Assembly (NCBI RefSeq): GCF_014698305.1
Contig: NZ_JACJST010000016.1
Coordinates: 62,001 to 126,000, forward strand
Length of the DNA stretch: 64,000 nt
Source: Anabaena lutea FACHB-196
Lineage (GTDB): Bacteria > Cyanobacteriota > Cyanobacteriia > Cyanobacteriales > Nostocaceae
Direction of reading: 5' to 3'
Each line of letters begins with the position of its first letter. Position 1 is the stretch's first letter. Below the pieces are notes generated by a model, which was given only the letters and a program-made list of their open reading frames with translations, ran no database searches and was not told the origin of the DNA. The translations under genes and the position numbers were made by a program. Shown piece by piece: positions 24,922-32,839 of the stretch.

Positions 24922-26352
24922 TTACTTCTTAGCTTCAGCAATGGGAACCCATTCAGTGTGGAAACTGCCTGGCTTATCAGTCCGGAGATAAGTGTGAGCG
25001 CCGAAATAGTCGCGTTGTGCTTGAGTCAAGTTTTGTGGCAAGCGATCGCGGCGGTAGCTATCAAAGTAATCTAGAGAAGCACTGAAAGCTGGGACAGGAA
25101 TACCCAATTTAGCAGCAGTCACAATTACTTCCCGCCAAGCAGCTTGTCTATCTAGAATTGTTTGCTTAAATTCAGGTGCTAACAACAAGTTTGGTAAAGC
25201 TGGATTTTCGTCAAAAGCCTTCTTAATCTTATTCAAGAAGCCAGCGCGAATAATACAACCACCCTTCCAAATCCGAGCCATTTCACCGAGATTCAAATCC
25301 CAATTGTAAGTTTTGGAAGCTGTAGATAACAGCGCCATACCTTGAGCATAAGAACAGATTTTGGAACAATAAAGCGCATCACGCACCATGTTCACAAAAG
25401 CCTTGATTTCTCCGGTATACTTAGCAGTAGGCCCAGTGATTTGCTTAGAAGCCGCAATCCGTTCATCTCGAATAGAAGAGATAATCCGAGAATTTACGGC
25501 TGCTGTAATTGTAGGGATAGCAACGCCCAATTCCAAAGCAGTTTGTACTGTCCAACGTCCAGTTCCCTTTTGACCGGCAGCGTCAACAATCAAGTCAACG
25601 AGGGGTTTCTTGGTTTCGGGATCAACGTAGGGGAAAATATTAGCTGTAATCTCAATCAAAAATGAATTGAGTTCGTCAGTTGTATTCCACTGGGCAAACA
25701 CTTCATGTAGCTGAGTAGCACTTAAACCAGCCACATTTTTCAGCAAATCGTAGGCTTCTGCAATTAACTGCATATCGCCATACTCAATACCGTTGTGAAC
25801 CATTTTCACATAGTGACCAGATCCACCGGGGCCAATGTAGGTTACACAAGGACCATCATCAACTTGAGCAGCAATCTTGTTGAAAATAGGGGAGAGGTAC
25901 TCATAGGAACTTTTTGTACCACCGGGCATAAGTGAAGGGCCATTCAGCGCACCTTCTTCACCACCACTCACACCCATACCGATATAGCGTAAACCAGTGG
26001 GTTCTAATTCCTGAGTCCGTCTTTCGGTATCTTCAAACCAAGAGTTACCACCGTCAATAATGATATCACCTTCTTGTAGCAAGGGTTTAAGCTGTTGAAT
26101 TACTGCATCAACAGGCTTACCAGCTTGCACCATCACCAAAATTTTGCGGGGACGTTCTAGTGCGGCGACAAATTCTTCTAGGGTAAAGGCTGCAACAACA
26201 TTCCGTCCACCTGCACGCTGCGCCATGAAAGCATCGGTTTTTTCACGAGAGCGGTTGTAAACTGCAATTGGGAAGCCATTACGCTCAACGTTTAAAGCGA
26301 TGTTCTCGCCCATAACGGCTAATCCAATCACACCAAAGCTTTGTAGGGTCAT
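24922..26352 (-). CDS. gnd: 6-phosphogluconate dehydrogenase (decarboxylating)
   Basis: 476 aa, full length. Oxidative pentose phosphate enzyme giving ribulose 5-phosphate, CO2 and NADPH, which supplies reductant at night and in heterocysts. N-terminal NADP fold 'FGVIGLAVMGENIALNVERNGF'. Substrate signature 'IIDGGNSWFEDTERR' and the catalytic 'GPGGSGHYVKMVHNGIEYG' with Lys and His-Asn present. The C-terminal helical domain contains 'DAAGQKGTGRWTV' and the 'FGAHTYLRTDKPG' tail. ATG at 26352. Confidence 0.97.
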   Translation of the reverse strand: MTLQSFGVIGLAVMGENIALNVERNGFPIAVYNRSREKTDAFMAQRAGGRNVVAAFTLEEFVAALERPRKILVMVQAGKPVDAVIQQLKPLLQEGDIIIDGGNSWFEDTERRTQELEPTGLRYIGMGVSGGEEGALNGPSLMPGGTKSSYEYLSPIFNKIAAQVDDGPCVTYIGPGGSGHYVKMVHNGIEYGDMQLIAEAYDLLKNVAGLSATQLHEVFAQWNTTDELNSFLIEITANIFPYVDPETKKPLVDLIVDAAGQKGTGRWTVQTALELGVAIPTITAAVNSRIISSIRDERIAASKQITGPTAKYTGEIKAFVNMVRDALYCSKICSYAQGMALLSTASKTYNWDLNLGEMARIWKGGCIIRAGFLNKIKKAFDENPALPNLLLAPEFKQTILDRQAAWREVIVTAAKLGIPVPAFSASLDYFDSYRRDRLPQNLTQAQRDYFGAHTYLRTDKPGSFHTEWVPIAEAKK

Positions 26353-26570
26353 AAATTTGTTTGGCTAACTCTTGCAGATCCTTTCTCTTTAAGGGTAATC
26401 CGAGATTTTCGCTTCACTCCTAAAGAAGATATTAAGAGTTTTTCTATATTTAAAAAAATCACAACTAACATCAATATTTAGTTTTAATTTGTATCTAAGT
26501 CAACAATTTAGTAACAAAATTTGCAAAATTAAAATACTGGCACAAATGAAACAATCAGGAGTATTGAAAA

Positions 26571-27377
26571 ATGCTGGCCTATTTCCTAGCCTTAGTAGTT
26601 GGACTTGGCAGCCTAGCCATTTACATAGCAGCTTTCTTCTTCCCGGAAATCCACCGTAAGAATGACTTTATCTGGAGCGGGGTTGGGTTGTTCTATGCCT
26701 TGGTCTTATGGATTTTTGCACCCCGGATTACTGGGGGTTTATTGCTGGGTCATGTAGCTAGTGTTGCTCTTTTGAGTTCTTTTGGCTGGCAAACTCTGTC
26801 ATTACGTCGCCAACTCACACCAGAAAGACAACAAACACCTGTACCTAGTCTGGAGCTAGTGAAGGTTAGTATACAAGACCAAGTATCTAATTTTTCTCTA
26901 CAGGAAAAACTGGGACAATTACCAGCATTCATTGGTGGTTTGTTCAATGGTGTCAAAGGTAAGGTGCAGCAAACAATGACTAAAAAGCCATCTACACCTA
27001 CACCAAAGCCTGTGGTTGAAGTCATCGATAAAACCGGTTCTATACCAGCACAACCTAGCGAAATAGAAGCACCTTCGCCAGAAGCTACGACGGAGGGACG
27101 GGGGGACGCGGTGACTCAGAGAGAGGAAGACGCGGTGACTGAGAGTCAAGAAGTTGTAATAGAAGCGGTAACTGTTGCTGTAGCAGAACAACTAATAGAA
27201 GATGAAATCGTCAGTATACCAGAAGTAATTCCTCCCAACCCCCCATCACCGGAACTGGTGGAAGCAGCGCAAGGGGAAACAGAAGCAAAACCAGCAATTC
27301 CCGTTGAGGAAATCGCACCAGACGCGGTACTTGCTCCCCCAGCTGAAACACCAATAGAACAAACACCGCAGGACTGA
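26571..27377 (+). CDS. Ycf66-family protein
   Basis: 268 aa. The N-terminal ~90 residues 'AYFLALVVGLGSLAIYIAAF' followed by 'FFPEIHRKNDFIWSGVGLFYALVLWIF' form three TM helices typical of cyanobacterial/plastid Ycf66. The C-terminal ~170 aa is Pro/Glu-rich and disordered. Within it, 'EGRGDAVTQREEDAVTES' is encoded by a GGGGACGCGGTGACT-type dispersed repeat (27091-27146) that has inserted in frame. ATG preceded by AGGAG. Thylakoid or cell-membrane location is presumed; function unknown. Confidence 0.85.
   Translation: MLAYFLALVVGLGSLAIYIAAFFFPEIHRKNDFIWSGVGLFYALVLWIFAPRITGGLLLGHVASVALLSSFGWQTLSLRRQLTPERQQTPVPSLELVKVSIQDQVSNFSLQEKLGQLPAFIGGLFNGVKGKVQQTMTKKPSTPTPKPVVEVIDKTGSIPAQPSEIEAPSPEATTEGRGDAVTQREEDAVTESQEVVIEAVTVAVAEQLIEDEIVSIPEVIPPNPPSPELVEAAQGETEAKPAIPVEEIAPDAVLAPPAETPIEQTPQD
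27091..27146. repeat. GGGGACGCGGTGACT-type repeat inside the Ycf66 gene
   Basis: Two GACGCGGTGACT units with purine-rich linkers, the same vocabulary as the intergenic array at 32640-32700. It reads through in frame in the disordered tail of the protein. Confidence 0.6.
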
Positions 27378-27417
27378 TATCCTGTCTGGTTGAATTTGAA
27401 TACTTATCATTAAAGCT

Positions 27418-27445
27418 GACGCGGTGATACGCTCCGCGTCTTATT
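27418..27445 (+). terminator. intrinsic terminator after the Ycf66 gene
   Basis: GACGCGG/CCGCGTC 7-bp GC-rich stem with a 9-nt loop followed by TTATT, 40 bp after the stop codon. Confidence 0.5.
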
Positions 27446-27506
27446 CATAAAGTTATCAAGATTTGTAAATCTCCTCTAGACTCTCTATCCCACTAGAGGG
27501 TTTAGG

Positions 27507-27659
27507 ATGAATTTAACAGGATTTTTGTCTGTGATGATGGCACAAAAAGTCATGAACAGTGCTACTCACAAACAACTCCGCGATCTAGCTCAAGATATCA
27601 TCAAAACGCAAACCGCTCAAATTCAGCAATTAGAGCAGTTGTCTAAAGCGTCATCTTAA
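27507..27659 (+). CDS. short DUF305-like C-terminal fragment
   Basis: 50 aa: 'MNLTGFLSVMMAQKVMNSAT' followed by 'HKQLRDLAQDIIKTQTAQIQQLEQ' and a stop at 27659. The HxxLRxLAxxIIxxQxxEIxxM pattern is the final helix of DUF305 proteins, ferritin-like membrane or periplasmic proteins often found beside copper genes. The usual N-terminal signal and first two His/Met-rich helices are missing. It is either a truncated relic or a functional mini-protein. It lies 28 bp before the copper chaperone start, so it may be in the same operon. Confidence 0.5.
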   Translation: MNLTGFLSVMMAQKVMNSATHKQLRDLAQDIIKTQTAQIQQLEQLSKASS

Positions 27660-27687
27660 TTAGTTGTTCATGAGATTCAATAAACCT

Positions 27688-27882
27688 ATGACACTCCAAC
27701 TCACAGTTCCCGGAATGGCTTGTTCGACTTGTGCAACCAATATCACTAATGCGCTAAAGGCTGTAGATGCTAACGCTAACATAGATGCTGACCCAAAAAC
27801 TAAGCTGGTCAGCGTAGATACTCAAGCTTCAGAAACAGCAATTAAGGAAGCTTTGGTGGCTGCTGGATATCCTCCCGCTTAA
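27688..27882 (+). CDS. heavy-metal-associated (CopZ/Atx1-like) metallochaperone
   Basis: 64 aa from the ATG at 27688; in-frame starts at 27664 and 27670 add residues unlike the family. Single HMA ferredoxin-like domain with the metal site 'PGMACSTCATNI' (Cys-x-x-Cys) and the closing 'AIKEALVAAGYPP'. It delivers Cu(I) to the P-type ATPase encoded about 100 bp downstream. Confidence 0.9.
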   Translation: MTLQLTVPGMACSTCATNITNALKAVDANANIDADPKTKLVSVDTQASETAIKEALVAAGYPPA

Positions 27883-27909
27883 TCCGGTGCTGAGTCAATT
27901 TTCTAACAA

Positions 27910-27964
27910 AACCGCAGATACACGCAGATGAACACAGATAAATTGTCTGCATTGATCTGCGGTT
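27910..27964. repeat. ACCGCAGAT inverted repeat between chaperone and ATPase genes
   Basis: Perfect 10-bp arms AACCGCAGAT (27910-27919) and ATCTGCGGTT (27955-27964) with a 35-nt loop containing further CACGCAGATGAACACAGAT text. This is a common Nostoc interspersed repeat. It could form a large mRNA hairpin and dampen read-through from the chaperone into the ATPase. Confidence 0.6.
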
Positions 27965-27985
27965 GAAAAATTTAACTTACCAATT

Positions 27986-30250
27986 ATGGATAATCTCACT
28001 CTCAAACTTCGAGGTATGAGTTGCGCTGCTTGCGCTAATAATGTGGAACAGGCGATTCTGTCTGTTTCTGGGGTGATTGATTGTAATGTTAATTTTGGTG
28101 CAGAGCAAGCTAGTATAAATTATGATTCCAAACGGACAAATTTAGAAAAAATCCAAGCTGCTATTGAGGCTGCGGGTTATTCGTCTTTTTCGCTGTCAGC
28201 AGCACAAGGTGAAGATGATACAGAAACAGCCAGTAGGTTAGCAGAACAACGGGAACTGATTCTCAAGTTGAAGACGGGAAGTGTAATTAGCATTTTCCTG
28301 TTTTTCGGTTCTTTACCGATGATGACGGGGTTAAAGTTGCCTTTTATTCCCAGCTTTTTACATCATCCTTGGTTGCAGTTGGTGTTGACGACACCGGTTG
28401 AGTTTTGGTGTGGTTGGTCTTTTTTCCGCAATGGTTGGAAGTCTCTCAAACACCATACTGCAACTATGGATACTTTGATTGCTTTGGGGACGGGGACGGC
28501 TTATTTATATTCTCTGGTGGTGACGCTGTTCCCTGGGTTGTTGATTAGCCAAGGTTTAGAACCTCATGTTTATTATGAAGTTGCAGCAATGGTTGTGACT
28601 TTAATTTTGTTAGGGCGATTTTTGGAAAGTCGCGCTAGGGGACAAACTTCACAAGCAATTCGCAAACTCATGGGACTACAAGCGAAAACTGCTAGAGTGA
28701 TTCGCAATGATGTAGAAATGGATATCTCCATTGCTGAGGTCAGAATTAATGATGTGATTGTGGTGCGTCCTGGGGAAAAGATTCCCGTAGATGGTGAAGT
28801 GATTGAAGGTGCTTCAACGGTAGATGAGGCAATGGTTACAGGTGAAAGTTTACCAAGAAAGAAACAGCCAGGAGATGAGGTGATTGGGGCGACTATTAAT
28901 AAAACTGGTAGTTTTAAGTTTAGGGCAACAAGGGTAGGAAAAGATACCTTTTTGGCACAAATTGTCAAATTGGTGCAAGAAGCGCAAGGTTCAAAAGCAC
29001 CTATTCAACGTTTAGCAGATCAGGTAACGGGGTGGTTTGTGCCGGCTGTGATTGCGATCGCAATTACAACTTTTGTGATTTGGTTTAATATCATGGGTAA
29101 TCTCACCCTCGCGACGATGACAACTGTGGGTGTTCTGATTATCGCCTGTCCCTGTGCTTTGGGTTTAGCTACTCCTACTTCTGTGATGGTAGGAACAGGT
29201 ATTGGTGCGGAAAATGGTATTTTAATTAAAGGTGCGGAAAGTTTAGAGTTAGCCCACAAAATCCAAATTATTGTTTTAGATAAAACCGGGACTTTAACTC
29301 AAGGTAAACCCACAGTTACTGATTTTGTCACTGTTCATGGTACAGCAAATAGTAATGAACTGGCATTGTTGCAGTTAGCCGCAACTGTAGAAAGAAATTC
29401 TGAGCATCCTTTGGCAGAAGCGGTGGTACAATATGCCAAATCTCAAGAAGTGAGTTTAGCAACGGTTAATAATTTTCTGGCTATTGCTGGTAGTGGTGTA
29501 CAAGGAGTTGTCAATGACCATTTGGTGCAAATCGGTACACAACGCTGGTTAACAGAAATAGGAATTAATCCAGATTCTCTACAACAGTATCAATCGGGTT
29601 GGGAATCCGCAGGAAAAACAGTGATTTTCATGGCTGTTGATGGTGCATTACAAGGAATAATGGCTATTAGTGATGCCCTCAAACCTTCCTCAGCACAGAC
29701 AGTAAAAGCACTGCAAAATTTAGGTTTAGAAGTGGTAATGTTAACTGGAGACAATCAGCAAACTGCGGATGCGATCGCACTTCAAGTTGGTATCAACCAG
29801 GTTTTTGCCCAAGTGCGTCCAGACCAAAAAGCCGCTATTATTCAATCTTTGCAATCCCAAATCCCAAATTCAAAATCTCAAATTGTCGCTATGGTGGGGG
29901 ATGGTATCAATGATGCCCCAGCTTTAGCACAAGCAGATGTAGGGATTGCCATTGGCACAGGAACAGATGTTGCGATCGCTGCGAGTGATATTACTCTAAT
30001 TTCTGGAGACTTGCAAGGCATTGTCACCGCCATCCAACTCAGTCGCGCTACTATCAACAATATTCAGCAAAATCTCTTCTTTGCTTTTATTTATAACATT
30101 ATTGGCATTCCTATTGCTGCTGGTATTCTCTACCCTATTTTTGGTTGGTTACTAAATCCCATTATCGCAGGTGCTGCAATGGCCTTTTCTTCCGTTTCTG
30201 TCGTCACCAATGCCTTAAGATTGCGTAACTTTCAACCAGGAGTTAAGTAA
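27986..30250 (+). CDS. copper-translocating P1B-type ATPase (CopA/PacS/CtaA class)
   Basis: 754 aa. N-terminal HMA domain with '[12 protein letters not shown]' (Cys13, Cys16), eight TM helices, the metal-channel '[13 protein letters not shown]', the phosphorylated Asp in '[11 protein letters not shown]', '[10 protein letters not shown]' in the nucleotide domain and '[18 protein letters not shown]'. Exports or delivers Cu(I) to cytosolic outside or thylakoid. Between the A/P-domain segments, '[18 protein letters not shown]' carries a short insertion from an intergenic-type repeat (29845-29882). It is preceded by a metallochaperone and followed at once by a small membrane protein gene. Confidence 0.95.
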   Translation: MDNLTLKLRGMSCAACANNVEQAILSVSGVIDCNVNFGAEQASINYDSKRTNLEKIQAAIEAAGYSSFSLSAAQGEDDTETASRLAEQRELILKLKTGSVISIFLFFGSLPMMTGLKLPFIPSFLHHPWLQLVLTTPVEFWCGWSFFRNGWKSLKHHTATMDTLIALGTGTAYLYSLVVTLFPGLLISQGLEPHVYYEVAAMVVTLILLGRFLESRARGQTSQAIRKLMGLQAKTARVIRNDVEMDISIAEVRINDVIVVRPGEKIPVDGEVIEGASTVDEAMVTGESLPRKKQPGDEVIGATINKTGSFKFRATRVGKDTFLAQIVKLVQEAQGSKAPIQRLADQVTGWFVPAVIAIAITTFVIWFNIMGNLTLATMTTVGVLIIACPCALGLATPTSVMVGTGIGAENGILIKGAESLELAHKIQIIVLDKTGTLTQGKPTVTDFVTVHGTANSNELALLQLAATVERNSEHPLAEAVVQYAKSQEVSLATVNNFLAIAGSGVQGVVNDHLVQIGTQRWLTEIGINPDSLQQYQSGWESAGKTVIFMAVDGALQGIMAISDALKPSSAQTVKALQNLGLEVVMLTGDNQQTADAIALQVGINQVFAQVRPDQKAAIIQSLQSQIPNSKSQIVAMVGDGINDAPALAQADVGIAIGTGTDVAIAASDITLISGDLQGIVTAIQLSRATINNIQQNLFFAFIYNIIGIPIAAGILYPIFGWLLNPIIAGAAMAFSSVSVVTNALRLRNFQPGVK
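29845..29882. repeat. STRR-like insertion inside the Cu-ATPase gene
   Basis: Tandem CAAATCC/CAAATTC/AAAATCT-like heptamers encoding about '[10 protein letters not shown]' just before the conserved [10 protein letters not shown]. Homologous ATPases usually have only a short linker there. The insertion keeps the frame. Confidence 0.5.
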
Positions 30251-30493
30251 ATGTTGAGTCAAAAAACTATTTTGGGAAGCCTTATTGGTTTATTACTGTT
30301 AACATCAAGTGCAGTAGCAGAAATGCCAGATGGCCATTCTATGAAAACTAGCGAATTTCACCGAATTGACCAACCATTAAGTTTGAAAGTTGCTGTTACA
30401 GTCGGTGGTTTAGCTTTAATTGGTATCGAGTTGTGGTGGTTTATTTATAGTAAATCAAAAGTATCACCAACTAAGTTGACTAATAACCAATAG
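30251..30493 (+). CDS. small exported/membrane protein of the copper cluster
   Basis: 80 aa; its ATG directly follows the ATPase stop, so translation is coupled. Signal-like N-terminus 'KTILGSLIGLLLLTSSAVAEM', a short region with two His and two Met ('MPDGHSMKTSEFHRI') that could bind copper, then one TM helix 'VAVTVGGLALIGIELWWFIYS'. The 'GLALIGIELWWF' motif recurs in cyanobacterial proteins that carry a C-terminal cupredoxin, but no cupredoxin domain is present here. A membrane copper-binding or ATPase-accessory role is an inference. Confidence 0.55.
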   Translation: MLSQKTILGSLIGLLLLTSSAVAEMPDGHSMKTSEFHRIDQPLSLKVAVTVGGLALIGIELWWFIYSKSKVSPTKLTNNQ

Positions 30494-30511
30494 AAGTCGC
30501 CAAATTAAACT

Positions 30512-30925
30512 TTATTTCTGAATAATAGGACAAATACTTTCCTGTGGTTGTTTCTCTCTATTTTGCCAGCCTGAAAGTAATCCTTGAATCTCTCCGCGTA
30601 AAGTTAACAATTGTTCAATTTGGTGGTCTATTTTAAATAGCTTTTCTTGCAACTTTTCTTGAATCTCACAACAAGGAGGTTCTCCTTGATCATACACCTG
30701 AAGAATGTCTCGAATTTCTTCCAGACTTAAACCAAGATGTTGCGCTCTTTTAATGAAATCTAAACGAGTCAGGACATCTAAAGAAAACTGACGAAAACCT
30801 CCTTCAGTGCGTGCTGATGCTTGAATTAAATCTAAACTTTCATAATAGCGAATTGTCCTGATGGAAATTCCACTGAGTTCTGTTACCTGACCAATTAAAA
30901 GTAGTTGTTTATCTTGAGTTAACAT
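30512..30925 (-). CDS. MerR-family metal-responsive transcriptional regulator
   Basis: 137 aa. HTH 'LIGQVTELSGISIRTIRYYESLDLI' and wing 'GFRQFSLDVLTRLDFIKRAQ', then the long dimerisation helix. Possible metal ligands are Cys85-Cys86 ('GEPPCCEIQ') and Cys132 ('ESICPIIQ'). That is a heavy-metal-sensor arrangement (MerR/ZntR/CueR-like) but not the exact CueR Cys112/Cys120 spacing. It is convergent with the copper ATPase operon, 18 bp away, so it may control that operon, though its metal is uncertain. Confidence 0.85.
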   Translation of the reverse strand: MLTQDKQLLLIGQVTELSGISIRTIRYYESLDLIQASARTEGGFRQFSLDVLTRLDFIKRAQHLGLSLEEIRDILQVYDQGEPPCCEIQEKLQEKLFKIDHQIEQLLTLRGEIQGLLSGWQNREKQPQESICPIIQK

Positions 30926-31386
30926 AACTGATTTTCCCCAATTATTATCATTATTAAGTAGGTCAACTTAATTAAATATAGGAATCCTAAATGATTTCTG
31001 CAAAATATCTAAGTATTGTAGGTAGGGCTATGCCTTACAAAACCCGGATATTTATTGTGGGCAATGCCCACCCTACGTATATGTTCAAAAATCAAATAGG
31101 AGTCCTATATAAAATATTTGTAGAATGAATTATACCATTTAGAAAAATAATTGTGACAGATGGATAGCGCCAAACCATTACCCTTCTATGTTTCACAATC
31201 AAAAATCAAAAATGGTATGAGCTTAGAAAGTACACCACCATTATCCTAAGTCTACCGTGTTTTCAGGACTTTCGTCCTCACACACCCGACATCTTACGTT
31301 TTAGCTTAGTACTGAAAATAACTGTTTTTATTAGCTTGCCATGATAGTTCTAGATTAACCGCTTCACGGCAAGTGAAACCATAAAA
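30926..31386. other. 461-bp intergenic region with a palindromic repeat
   Basis: Between the divergent MerR and Rieske genes. It contains GTGGGCAATGCCCAC (31057-31071), a near-perfect palindrome also found at about 47835 and 58611. No ORF or clear promoter was identified. Confidence 0.5.
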
Positions 31387-32490
31387 ATGAACGTCAACGC
31401 TGAGAATGTTAGCTACCCCCGGAAACTTAAAACTTTCAATAACCCAGAACGTTTTATTGAGGGGTGGTATTGGGTAATACCCTCGCGAAAATTAAGGGTT
31501 TATGAAGTAAAACCTGTCACAGTTTTAGGGAGAGAATTAGTAATTTATCGTGGTCAAGATAAACGAGCAGTTATTTTTGATGCTTACTGTCCACATATGG
31601 GCGCTCATCTTGCTGAAGGTAAGGTTGAGGGTAATGAATTGCGATGTTTTTTTCATCATTGGAAATACGATGCAGAAGGATTTTGTGTTGATATTCCCTG
31701 TTTAGATGAGCCGATTAATGTTAAAGCCAAAACTTGGCCTACCGCCGAAAAATATGGCATGATTTGGGTTTGGACTGGAGAAACACCACAACAACCTTTA
31801 CCCTTTATTCCAGAGTTAGAAATTGAGGAGTGTGATAGTAATTTTGGAGCGCATTTTATCACGAATTGTCACCCGAATGTGGTGATGATTAATGCTATCG
31901 ATACTCAACATTTTAATACAGTCCACAAGCTGGTATCAGAATTGATTTTTGAAAAACAGGAACTGAATGAGAATGCGATTACTTTCAGTAACATTGCACA
32001 GGATGGCGAAGATTATTTTTTGATTAAACTGATTCGTCCCTTCTATAAAAATCCTGTTACTTACAGTCTTTGTTATTGGTATGGTACGACTGGAATGGTG
32101 ACATTTGGCCCAGAATTTTTGCATTTCTATATTATGTTTACTTTACGTCTAATAGAAGGTGGAAAAGCAGAAGGTTATGCAATTTTTCTTACTAAGAAAC
32201 GCACAAGTATTTTTGGTAAAATGTATAATCGATTTGTGCTGTGGCTAACTGAAATTTTAACTCACTACTTCATTAAGAATGACAGCAAAATTTTCCAAAC
32301 AATTCAGTTTAATTTAAAAACACCTATTCAGGCTGACCAGTCGATCATACAATTTATTAACCACTTGGAAAGACAAAAAAACCTAAAGTGGGAAAGTTGG
32401 GCAATGGGGAATTTAGAGCGAGCGCGTGATACTGAGGTGCGAGATGTAGAAAAACGCGAAAAATGGCGTGATGAGCTAGTGAATGATTGA
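31387..32490 (+). CDS. Rieske [2Fe-2S] non-heme iron oxygenase, alpha-subunit type
   Basis: 367 aa. Rieske cluster ligands Cys68-x-His70 ('AYCPHMGAHL') and Cys87-x2-His90 ('CFFHHWKYD'). The mononuclear iron site is Asp172, His175 and His180 ('DTQHFNTVH'). Overall layout matches aromatic-ring-hydroxylating or cyanobacterial pheophorbide/sterol-like oxygenases. No ferredoxin or reductase partner is adjacent, so it probably uses a general cellular ferredoxin. Substrate unknown. No TM helix of the plant PAO type at the C-terminus. Confidence 0.88.
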   Translation: MNVNAENVSYPRKLKTFNNPERFIEGWYWVIPSRKLRVYEVKPVTVLGRELVIYRGQDKRAVIFDAYCPHMGAHLAEGKVEGNELRCFFHHWKYDAEGFCVDIPCLDEPINVKAKTWPTAEKYGMIWVWTGETPQQPLPFIPELEIEECDSNFGAHFITNCHPNVVMINAIDTQHFNTVHKLVSELIFEKQELNENAITFSNIAQDGEDYFLIKLIRPFYKNPVTYSLCYWYGTTGMVTFGPEFLHFYIMFTLRLIEGGKAEGYAIFLTKKRTSIFGKMYNRFVLWLTEILTHYFIKNDSKIFQTIQFNLKTPIQADQSIIQFINHLERQKNLKWESWAMGNLERARDTEVRDVEKREKWRDELVND

Positions 32491-32514
32491 AAATTCCACA
32501 TTCTGCCCATAAAA

Positions 32515-32537
32515 ATGAAGTGGACAAGCCACTTCAT
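32515..32537 (+). terminator. ATGAAGTGG/CCACTTCAT hairpin after the Rieske gene
   Basis: Perfect 9-bp stem with a 5-nt loop, 25 bp after the stop codon. It lacks a T-run, so termination is plausible but not certain. Confidence 0.45.
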
Positions 32538-32639
32538 CAATTCCCAGGTAGAACCTAAGCAATGAGTATAACCACTGTCGGAATTTAAAATCGTATAAAT
32601 TAACACAGATTTTCATGCCGACTCAATTTTATTGAATCT

Positions 32640-32839
32640 GATTGGGAGAGGGGGAGAAGAGACACGGGGACGCGGAGAGGGGGTGACGCGGAGAGATTTA
32701 TTTGTGGGTTTAATTAAGCAATACAATCGAGGGCGGGGAAACCCCGCCCCTACAGGCTTGGGGATAAAAATCTGAAAGGTTCTTCGTGTCTCTTCCTCCC
32801 CTCATCTCTTCTTCCCCGTGTCACCGCGTCTCATCCCCC
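32640..32839. repeat. GGGGACGCGGAGA-type repeat tract and GC hairpin
   Basis: Purine-rich GACGCGGAGAGG units (about 32650-32695), a GGGCGGGG-AAA-CCCCGCCC hairpin (about 32731-32750), then the complementary pyrimidine-rich tract (CTCTTCCTCCCC...). The two tracts could pair with each other. It lies between convergent Rieske and helicase genes; the hairpin may terminate the helicase transcript. No ORF. Confidence 0.65.
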
